Source of the DNA: Deltaproteobacteria bacterium
GTDB lineage: Bacteria > Desulfobacterota > Deferrimicrobia > Deferrimicrobiales > Deferrimicrobiaceae
Assembly: GCA_025357175.1 (NCBI GenBank)
Contig: JANXPS010000261.1
Span: forward strand, 1-11,039
DNA length: 11,039 nucleotides
Reading direction: 5' to 3'
Shown here: in pieces, positions 5,607-11,039 of the stretch
Position numbering within the stretch: the first letter of the stretch is position 1
Layout of the letters: the number at the start of each line of letters is the position of its first letter
The notes under the pieces: model-generated
The model's database searches: none
Told to the model about the DNA's origin: nothing
What the model saw: the letters and a program-made list of their open reading frames with translations, nothing else
Translations under genes and position numbers: made by a program

Positions 5607-6671
5607 TTACGCGGGAGAATCCCCAGCTGGTGCGTTCACGAAGAAGACTTCGCTGGTATTGCATTCCGGACATTCCCGATAAAAGGTGTTCCCTTCTTTT
5701 CGGATCTTTTCTTTATGACCAGCCTTCCCGCAGCCGATCCGAATCGGCGAATTCCCATCGCAAGCCGAACACTTCAGGTAATATCCATAGCGCCCGTGCT
5801 GAACCGAAAGGTGGCTGCCTTTCCCGCATGCCTTGCAGGATAGCGATCCAGCCAAACCGTTCGGAGAAGCCTGCGGCCGAACCGGCGCAGGAGGAACCTG
5901 AGAATTCGAAATGGGCATGTTGCCGGGAGTCGCATTACCCACTACTTTTTCACCGCCAAATCGCGCCGTGTAATCGAAGGTGATCGGCTTGTGCATCCTG
6001 ACCAGTTTTTTCCCGATCCCTTCCAGCGTTTCCAGGGAAACGACTTTGGCCAACCCCCCAACCACGTCCAGAAAACCCAGACTGTCTGCCTTCTTCTGGA
6101 TGAATGCGTCCAACATATCGGCCTTGATGATTCCCGAACTATCGAACCCTTTCGGGCGATCGATCCGGGCATTCGAGGAAACGAGCATCAGGGGAAAATA
6201 ACTGATCGGGAGGCGAATCCCCAGGCGACTCGGCATCTCGATTCGGTCGAATGCCTTTTTCAAAACCGCAACGTGTCGTTCGTTCTGGGCCAAGGGAGAG
6301 GGCATCCCCTCATAACTTTTCCGGTAATCGTTCCACCGGAGGAACTCCCCATCATCCGTGATCTTGAAGCCACTCGCGAAATGCTTCGTCTCGAATACAT
6401 AGCAGTATAAAATGCGGTTGATCATGAGATGGTCGATTTGGGCGACCTGGCCGTCGATCTCAAGACGAAGGTCGTGGATGACGACGCAGTGCTCCGAATC
6501 CTTCCGGGAAAAATCGATCAGATAGGCCGCTTCCTGCTCCCCCTTGATCCCAGCCCGGACAATACGGATTTCCTGTTCGATTCGGGAACGGCGCTCGCCA
6601 GTGGCACCCGACTGCAATCGCTCCAACTCTGCGATTTGGTGATCCTTGCTGTCCGCTTTTTTCAGGAGCAT
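5607..6671 (-). CDS. NERD-domain nuclease-like protein with C-terminal zinc ribbon
   Basis: A 354-residue protein. A charged, probably coiled N-terminus (about 1-40) precedes a NERD (nuclease-related) domain at about 41-160. It begins GIKGEQEAAYLI and carries the PD-(D/E)XK-like core: IDGQVAQIDHLMI (Asp80), then YVFETKHF (Glu94-x-Lys96). After a middle helical part (about 185-240) and a proline-rich linker come zinc-binding pairs: C279/C282 with C301/C304 (CKAC...CSAC), and a second cluster with C314 and C334/C337 (CPEC), like topoisomerase-type zinc ribbons. DNA binding or cleavage is the likely activity. NERD proteins are found in mobile and defence contexts, but their roles are mostly undefined. 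The start is fixed by GGAGGA just upstream. It has its own regulatory gap and is probably a separate transcript. Confidence 0.85.
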   Translation of the reverse strand: MLLKKADSKDHQIAELERLQSGATGERRSRIEQEIRIVRAGIKGEQEAAYLIDFSRKDSEHCVVIHDLRLEIDGQVAQIDHLMINRILYCYVFETKHFASGFKITDDGEFLRWNDYRKSYEGMPSPLAQNERHVAVLKKAFDRIEMPSRLGIRLPISYFPLMLVSSNARIDRPKGFDSSGIIKADMLDAFIQKKADSLGFLDVVGGLAKVVSLETLEGIGKKLVRMHKPITFDYTARFGGEKVVGNATPGNMPISNSQVPPAPVRPQASPNGLAGSLSCKACGKGSHLSVQHGRYGYYLKCSACDGNSPIRIGCGKAGHKEKIRKEGNTFYRECPECNTSEVFFVNAPAGDSPA

Positions 6672-6701
6672 GCGTCCTCCGGGATCAAGATTTCTTCAGC
6701 A

Positions 6702-6726
6702 CTATATTCCAACCGGATCCCGTTGG
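6702..6726 (-). promoter_or_regulatory. Candidate operator/promoter of the NERD gene
   Basis: The plus strand at 6709-6726 reads CCAACCGGATCCCGTTGG, an 18-bp palindrome with one mismatched pair, centred on GGATCC. On the minus strand it lies just upstream of a TATAGT hexamer (complement of 6701-6706), a reasonable -10 element about 30 bp before the NERD ATG. No matching -35 hexamer is obvious, so a regulator bound at the palindrome could repress or help the promoter. The palindrome is seen; the promoter is inference. Confidence 0.42.
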
Positions 6727-6843
6727 AGTAGACCGACAAAAGCTGACGGTTCGCACAACCCTTGATAATTACCCACAGGAAATCAACCACTTACGCGGAA
6801 AACTCGCCGATCCCCTGATAACGGATTCGCTCAACCCGCGATA

Positions 6844-6870
6844 AAAACCGGACGGATTCGCGGAATCCGT
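6844..6870 (-). terminator. Candidate Rho-independent terminator downstream of the XRE gene
   Basis: On the minus strand ACGGATTC and GAATCCGT form an 8-bp perfect stem with a CGC loop (6852-6870), followed by CCGG and TTTTT (6844-6848). It lies about 100 bp beyond the last stop codon of the leftward operon and before the NERD promoter region, where a terminator is expected. The four-base spacer before the T-run weakens the call. Confidence 0.4.
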
Positions 6871-6972
6871 GATAAAAAGTTTGCCGCACCCAAAACCACG
6901 TTCAATATCAATAGCTTGCGCGAGAGGAAAAACCGCAATATTCAGTCTCTCTCCCTCGAATCAAGATACTTC

Positions 6973-7311
6973 CTATACCGCGAACAACACCGAGACGTGC
7001 CCGGTTTCATGCGCCTCATCGCGGGGACGGATGACGATGTCAATGTCCCGGTCGAGCAGAGTGAGGAACCGGACAAGCCGCTCGGAGGAGAACCGGTTCA
7101 GCTTGTAGTGACGCAGGTCTTAGACGTGCGGCTGCGAAATCCCGAGCCGTTTGGCAAGCGCGGTCTGGTTGAGTCGCTTCTCGTCGATCAGTTCGTTCAA
7201 CCGCGCCGCGAGTTGCACACGCAACTTCCGGTCTTCGGACCCGGCAAGGCCGAGTTCCTCAAAGACGTTTCCGCTGCCGGCGATCACCGCGTCAGTCTTT
7301 TTTCCGGCCAT
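6973..7311 (-). pseudogene. XRE-family (HigA-like) antitoxin interrupted by an in-frame TAA
   Basis: Starting at the ATG at 7311, behind GAGGTGAGAT, the frame reads AGSGNVFEELGL, then KLRVQLAARLNELIDEK and LNQTALAKRLGISQPHV, the helix-turn-helix of HigA2-type XRE antitoxins. A TAA at 7120-7122 follows immediately, but the same frame continues for 49 codons with the expected second half: DLRHYKLNRFSSERLVRFL, TLLDRDIDIVIRPRD and HETGHVSVLFAV-stop. Family members have a serine or similar residue at the position of the stop (QPHVSDL), so one base change, for example TCA to TAA, explains it. The HTH half alone lacks the C-terminal dimerisation part. It is either a recent pseudogene, a sequencing error, or a read-through case. 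It ends the leftward operon. Confidence 0.82.
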
Positions 7312-7366
7312 ATCTCACCTCGTAATCCTCCCGGGCCGCCCGGAGCCGATCGTGGATACGTTCCAT
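7292..7366 (-). CDS. Tiny ORF (24 residues) coupled to the helicase gene; possible toxin C-terminus remnant
   Basis: An ATG at 7366 overlaps the helicase stop as TAATG, and the frame reads MERIHDRLRAAREDYEVRYG plus RKKD before a TGA that overlaps the XRE gene by 20 bases. Its charged helix resembles the last helix of Gp49/HigB-type toxins, which precede XRE antitoxins with this overlap, so it may be what remains of the partner toxin. The match is too short to be sure, and the ORF could be translated only incidentally. Confidence 0.3.
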   Translation of the reverse strand: MERIHDRLRAAREDYEVRYGRKKD

Positions 7367-10047
7367 TATTGAGAATTTCTTCGGACGCCTTCCATGTCCA
7401 GGTTTTCCGCAACGACATCGTGCGGGATCAGCAGGTACTTCCACGGCTTCCCGTCATATGTCGCCGTGTGCGCGGTCGCCCGCTCGCACCACAACACGGC
7501 CGTATCCCGTTTTGCCAGGACGTCGGGATCGCTTATTTCATCGCGGGCCTTGGTTTCGAGCAGGTAGATCTCATCGTCCGTCTCGGCCACGAAATCGGGC
7601 TGATATTCCTTTTGCTCGCCCCCGGATTTGTACCAGATCCGGAACTGCCCTTTCGCCGGGCGGAACCATCGCAAACATTCCCGATCAAGGATGACCGCCA
7701 TCCTCCGCTCCGTATCCGATTGGAATTTCTGTACCGGATACAGGCACCGACTGAAGCCGTTGAAGAGGTAGCGAGCCATGTTGCTCTTGTCGTCCGGCGA
7801 CTGGCGGAAGTCCATCACCGAATTGCCGGAGGCCATGGTATAGGCGCTTTCCTTCAGGGGCTCGAATCCCTGACTGATCCGGACCTCATATTCGACGGGC
7901 GATTCCCAGGCGTGCTCCTGCATCTGGGCATGGACGAACCGGGCGATCTCCCGCTGGTGCAGCCGCAATACCTTCGTTACGTCCTCTTCGGGCAGGTAAC
8001 TTCGCAGATGGTGAACCACCTGTCCGGCCAGGTCGTACAACAGGTCCGCGTGCTCGTCGTAGGAAACGTCGTCGAAATCGATCAGGACGCTGACGACGTA
8101 ATCCTCCGGCCGCCCCTCTTCGATTCCACCTTCTCCCACGCCGACGATCTCGCGAAGCGAGGTTCTCAGATGCTGAATCCACAGCTCGTCCGAAGGAGGC
8201 TGGTATTGCATCCGGCCGGGCAGCGCGAGTTCGAAGGGCCTGAATCCCGCCTGCACCTCGCCCTTCGGCAACACGAGGATGCGGGGGATGTCGATCGTCT
8301 GAGCCACCACCAGCTCGGTGACTTTCGCGATCACCGCAGCGACGTCCGGCTGCGTCGCGATGCCGGTAAGCGCCTGTTGCGCCGGCTGGAGTCGCTCCGC
8401 GACTTCACGCGCCAGAAGCGCCTGAACATCGGGCTCCCGAAGATACGCCACGCCGGGAAGCTGTTCGGGCTTGGCGGCCATCGCGCGAATGGCATCGAAA
8501 GTCACCTTGGCCACATGCCGCTCTGCGGGATCGTCAAAGACCGGCGCCACGCCATCAGCTACCCGGGTCGCGGATGTGACGTTCGCCGGCGTGATGCCCA
8601 GCTTCGATGCCAATGTGGATTGGGAAACGACCGTCACCGTACGCTGGGCGAGATTCGTCGGATCGAGAATCACCTGTTGCATCCGAATGGGCGATTCGGG
8701 CCGACCCGCTTCGTCGACGATCTCCTGGAACTTGTCATGCGCGACGATGTTGAGCCGGTCGACACTCGACACGCCGGTCCGCCGACCATACGGCAACCGT
8801 AGTCCGCGGCCGATCGACTGCTCGATCAATGTCCGGGCATTTGCCGCGCGCAGCGGGACGATCGTGTAAAGGTTCGTGACGTCCCAACCTTCTTTCAGCA
8901 TGTTGACGTGAATCACGATCTCGGTTGGTTCCTCGGTGTGCTCGACCTTGAGCAGCCGGGAAACCATTTCGTCTTCTTCTGCCCCCGTCCGGCTGGAATC
9001 GACCTGGATCACCTTGTCCGCATACCGCCCATCGAAGAAGCTTTCGGACCGGATCAACGCCATCAGTTGTCCCGCATGCGTCGTGTCGCGGGCGATGACG
9101 AGCAGGAACGGCTTGACGAACGGATTGCCGGTCTCCCGCGCATACGTCTCCAGCTCGACCTTCACGCTTTCATGCAACCGGACGCCGTCTTCGAGCTTCA
9201 GCCGTTCGATCTCTTCGGGCGTCATGCCGGCCGGATTGAAATTCCGCCGTGTGACGACCGCCGGTTCCTTCACGAATCCGTCGTCCATCGCTTTGCCGAG
9301 CGGATAATCGTAGATGACGTTCTTGAACGGAATCGCCCCGCGTGTCCCTTCCACGAACGGCGTGGCCGTCAGCTCCAACCCCAGCACCGGCTTGAGATCG
9401 TTGATCGCGCGCACGCCGGCCGATGCCCGATACCGGTGGGATTCGTCCATGAGCAGGACGAGGTCGGGCAATCCCGCCAAGTAATCGAAGTAGCTTTCGC
9501 CGATGTATTCGGAGAGCCGCTTGATCCGGGGCGCGCGTCCGCCACGCACCTCCGAATTGATCTTCGAGATGTTGAAGATGTTCACGCGCACGCCGCCGAA
9601 CAGCCGCACGGATACCGGGTCGCACTTGTCGTAGTTGTCGCCGGTGATGATCTTCGGTGCATCGACGACAAATTCTGCGATGCCTTTGAAGACGTACTTC
9701 GGCGTGTTCGGCGTAAAGTCGGCGATCAGCTTGTTGTAGATCGTGAGATTCGGCGCCAAAACGAAGAAGTTGTCGATCCCGTGTGCGAGATGCAGATAGC
9801 TGATGAAAGCGCCCATGAGACGCGTCTTGCCGACGCCGGTCGCCAACGCGAAGCAAAGCGACGGAAACTCCCGCTCGAAATCGGTGACGGTGGAAAACTC
9901 GCTCCGGATCGTCTCCAGCGCCGCCGCCGCATCGGCACCTTTCCGGGGCGGCACGATCTCGGCGATCCGGTCGAGAATCTCCAGCGACCGGCGTTGCGGC
10001 GGCCGCAGACTCAAACGTCCGGCGATGGCGTTGACGTGCCGGTTCAT
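7366..10047 (-). CDS. Type III restriction Res-like SF2 helicase with C-terminal PD-(D/E)XK-like nuclease
   Basis: An 893-residue protein from the ATG at 10047, two bases after the RhuM-Fic stop and preceded by GGAGGA. The open frame extends to 10215, but that part overlaps RhuM-Fic and is not family-like. SF2 motifs in order: Walker A ATGVGKT (about 69-75), FVLAPNLTIYNKL (motif Ia), Walker B/DEAD-like LLMDESHRYRA (about 198-208), ELTATPF (about 225-231) and EQSIGRGLRLP (motif VI, about 409-419). Near the end, PDF...YLLETKA supplies D818, E831 and K833, a PD-(D/E)XK arrangement like the C-terminal endonuclease of type III Res subunits. EcoP15I Res is about 970 residues, so the size fits. No Mod methyltransferase is in the window. 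DNA translocation and cleavage in defence is the expected role. Confidence 0.87.
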   Translation of the reverse strand: MNRHVNAIAGRLSLRPPQRRSLEILDRIAEIVPPRKGADAAAALETIRSEFSTVTDFEREFPSLCFALATGVGKTRLMGAFISYLHLAHGIDNFFVLAPNLTIYNKLIADFTPNTPKYVFKGIAEFVVDAPKIITGDNYDKCDPVSVRLFGGVRVNIFNISKINSEVRGGRAPRIKRLSEYIGESYFDYLAGLPDLVLLMDESHRYRASAGVRAINDLKPVLGLELTATPFVEGTRGAIPFKNVIYDYPLGKAMDDGFVKEPAVVTRRNFNPAGMTPEEIERLKLEDGVRLHESVKVELETYARETGNPFVKPFLLVIARDTTHAGQLMALIRSESFFDGRYADKVIQVDSSRTGAEEDEMVSRLLKVEHTEEPTEIVIHVNMLKEGWDVTNLYTIVPLRAANARTLIEQSIGRGLRLPYGRRTGVSSVDRLNIVAHDKFQEIVDEAGRPESPIRMQQVILDPTNLAQRTVTVVSQSTLASKLGITPANVTSATRVADGVAPVFDDPAERHVAKVTFDAIRAMAAKPEQLPGVAYLREPDVQALLAREVAERLQPAQQALTGIATQPDVAAVIAKVTELVVAQTIDIPRILVLPKGEVQAGFRPFELALPGRMQYQPPSDELWIQHLRTSLREIVGVGEGGIEEGRPEDYVVSVLIDFDDVSYDEHADLLYDLAGQVVHHLRSYLPEEDVTKVLRLHQREIARFVHAQMQEHAWESPVEYEVRISQGFEPLKESAYTMASGNSVMDFRQSPDDKSNMARYLFNGFSRCLYPVQKFQSDTERRMAVILDRECLRWFRPAKGQFRIWYKSGGEQKEYQPDFVAETDDEIYLLETKARDEISDPDVLAKRDTAVLWCERATAHTATYDGKPWKYLLIPHDVVAENLDMEGVRRNSQ

Positions 10048-10049
10048 CG

Positions 10050-11036
10050 TCAGCCGTTCCTCCGGTTGATCAGATTGACGACCACCTTCGCGATCGTTTC
10101 CTTCTCGTCGGGGCGGCTTTCCGCGATCAGCAGCGTCAGCGCCACGAGGGCGTTGTCCCCGATCCGCTTCGAACCGTCGGCCCGGTACAGAATGCCGCTT
10201 CCCGCCAGGAAGCACAGGAACACGGCGGCGCCGATCCGCTTGTTGCCGTCGCTGAACGCGTGGTTCTTCACGATGAAGTAGAGCAGGTTGGCCGCCTTCT
10301 CCTCGATGCTCGGATAGAGTTCGACCCCTCCGAACGTCTGGTAGATCGTCGCGACGGCGCTCTTGAAGCCCTGATCCTTTTCCACTCCGAACAGGCCGCC
10401 GAATTCTTTCCTCATCGGATCGATGATCGCCGCAGCATCCTCATAAGTCAGCAGATACGGCGTTTCCCGCGTGGTTTCCTCGATCGCCAGCGTCCCGTGG
10501 TCGTACCGGTCGAGCGTCGTCAGGGCGTAGGCGTAATCGCCGAGAACCTTGAGCAGCCCCTTGGCTTCGTCGAGCTCGACCGGTTGATGGGCGAGCGTCT
10601 TTTCCAGCAGGCCCACCGCGTTGCGCAGGTCGGCCAGCTTTTCTTCCTGCTCCCGGAACCGCTGATCGTTGAGGGTATACCCGCGGACGAGATGGTCGCG
10701 CAGCACCCGCGTCGCCCACTGGCGGAACTGGGTTCCGCGTCGTGACTTGACGCGATACCCCACGGAAATGATGACGTCGAGGTTGTACAGGACGACCGGC
10801 TTGGCGGAATGAGCAATATGCATTTTTTGCATATTGCTTTCCTCGGTCAGCTCGCCTTCCCCGAAAACGTTCCGCAAATGCCGGGAGATGACCGACTGGT
10901 CTCGCTCGAAAAGGGAAACCATCTGCGCCTGGGTCAGCCAGACGGTTTCCTGATCCAGATGCACTTCGAGCGCCGCGGCCCCGTCTGCGGCCTGGTAGAG
11001 CTCGATGGTTCCCGGGCCCTTCGGAGAATCGGTCAT
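10050..11036 (-). CDS. RhuM-Fic/DOC fusion protein
   Basis: A 328-residue, two-domain protein. The RhuM-like N-terminus (about 10-125) shows TVWLTQAQMVSLFERDQSVI, FGEGELTEESNMQKMHIAHS and VGYRVKSRRGTQFRQWATRV, typical of virulence RhuM proteins and HTH-like at the start. A helical linker (about 126-200) leads to a Fic/DOC domain with the active-site motif HAFSDGNKRIG (H259, D263, N265, K266, R267). Fic proteins AMPylate and Doc phosphorylates targets; HxFxDGNKR combines features of both, so the chemistry is unclear. The gene is directly upstream of the Res-like helicase with two bases between them, so they are co-transcribed. The ATG is three bases from the window edge, so its ribosome site is not visible and a longer N-terminus cannot be excluded. 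Confidence 0.88.
   Translation of the reverse strand: MTDSPKGPGTIELYQAADGAAALEVHLDQETVWLTQAQMVSLFERDQSVISRHLRNVFGEGELTEESNMQKMHIAHSAKPVVLYNLDVIISVGYRVKSRRGTQFRQWATRVLRDHLVRGYTLNDQRFREQEEKLADLRNAVGLLEKTLAHQPVELDEAKGLLKVLGDYAYALTTLDRYDHGTLAIEETTRETPYLLTYEDAAAIIDPMRKEFGGLFGVEKDQGFKSAVATIYQTFGGVELYPSIEEKAANLLYFIVKNHAFSDGNKRIGAAVFLCFLAGSGILYRADGSKRIGDNALVALTLLIAESRPDEKETIAKVVVNLINRRNG
10812..10838. repeat. Perfect 11-bp inverted repeat inside the RhuM-Fic gene
   Basis: AGCAATATGCA (10812-10822) and TGCATATTGCT (10828-10838) are exact reverse complements around a five-base T loop. The site is AT-rich within GC-rich coding sequence and covers the codons for SNMQKMHIA, so a hairpin can form in the mRNA or DNA. 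Confidence 0.7.
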
Positions 11037-11039
11037 TTG

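Larger units (their letters stand above)
6672..6972. other. Intergenic stretch between the NERD gene and the interrupted XRE gene
   Basis: About 300 bp without a convincing gene on either strand. It is more AT-rich than its surroundings. It contains the near-perfect palindrome at 6709-6726, a hairpin followed by a T-run at 6844-6870, and a loose set of GATAA-containing units (starting near 6763, 6817, 6840 and 6871) with a 10-bp direct repeat ACGGATTCGC at 6821-6830 and 6852-6861. The spacings are irregular, so I do not call it an iteron array. Confidence 0.6.

Noticed and set aside
6763..6880. Possible plasmid-type origin: GATAA-containing repeats and a DnaA-box-like TTACCCACA at 6769-6777
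   Set aside because: Only one imperfect DnaA box, irregular repeat spacing and no replication gene nearby; a terminator and promoter gap explain the region better.
7120..7122. Programmed recoding (selenocysteine or pyrrolysine) at the XRE stop
   Set aside because: The codon is TAA, which is not used for either amino acid; a point mutation is simpler.
10048..10215. N-terminal extension of the helicase frame
   Set aside because: It overlaps the C-terminus of RhuM-Fic in another frame and is not family-like; the ATG at 10047 with an upstream GGAGGA is the better start.
6916..10281. Two long plus-strand frames (628 and 457 codons) opposite the helicase gene
   Set aside because: Both are antisense to the strongly supported Res-like gene, lack family motifs and have no good ribosome site; their length follows from GC-biased codon use.
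1..11039. CRISPR arrays, tRNA or rRNA genes, IS elements
   Set aside because: No regularly spaced repeats, tRNA-like cloverleaf, rRNA sequence, transposase motif or terminal inverted repeats of IS type were seen on either strand.

Overview
The window is GC-rich bacterial chromosome (about 60% GC by eye) with strong GGAGG-type ribosome binding sites and tight, overlapping gene spacing. The mixture of genes (NarL-type two-component regulator, YahK-like alcohol dehydrogenase, TumE/TumA-like and RHH/ParE-like toxin-antitoxin modules, RhuM-Fic protein) fits a Gram-negative environmental bacterium. A Desulfobacterota or other proteobacterial origin is a guess only. Every gene except one AraC-family regulator lies on the minus strand.

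Layout from low to high coordinates. (1) 1-453: the N-terminal part of a NarL/FixJ response regulator, preceded by a decayed C-terminal scrap of its sensor kinase. (2) 545-4106: a metabolic/efflux unit made of an AraC-family activator (+), a divergent zinc alcohol dehydrogenase (-), an internally deleted aldo/keto reductase reduced to 50 codons, and a Bcr/CflA-type MFS exporter. The layout suggests an aldehyde or toxic-compound response unit controlled by the AraC protein. (3) 4133-5599: a cluster of gene fossils around one apparently intact toxin-antitoxin pair. In transcription order these are a C-terminal scrap of a TumE-like toxin, an internally deleted TumA-like antitoxin, the N-terminal third of a MazG-like pyrophosphohydrolase, an intact RHH antitoxin and ParE/RelE-like toxin, and an N-truncated DUF2461 protein. 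(4) 5607-6972: a NERD nuclease-like protein with a C-terminal zinc ribbon, then a regulatory gap with a near-perfect palindrome and a candidate terminator. (5) 6973-11036: a candidate defence operon. It encodes a RhuM-Fic fusion followed, 2 bp later, by an 893-residue SF2 helicase with a C-terminal PD-(D/E)XK-like nuclease (type III Res-like), then a tiny ORF coupled by TAATG and an XRE antitoxin interrupted by one in-frame stop codon.

Two things stand out. First, eight or so broken genes lie in roughly 7 kb, and several keep both native termini while lacking the middle, so short reading frames here are decayed genes rather than new small proteins. Second, the RhuM-Fic plus Res-like operon has no methyltransferase in view. 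Either a Mod gene lies just upstream of position 11039, or the pair works without modification. With the NERD nuclease 0.3 kb downstream, it is the best candidate here for an unusual defence system.
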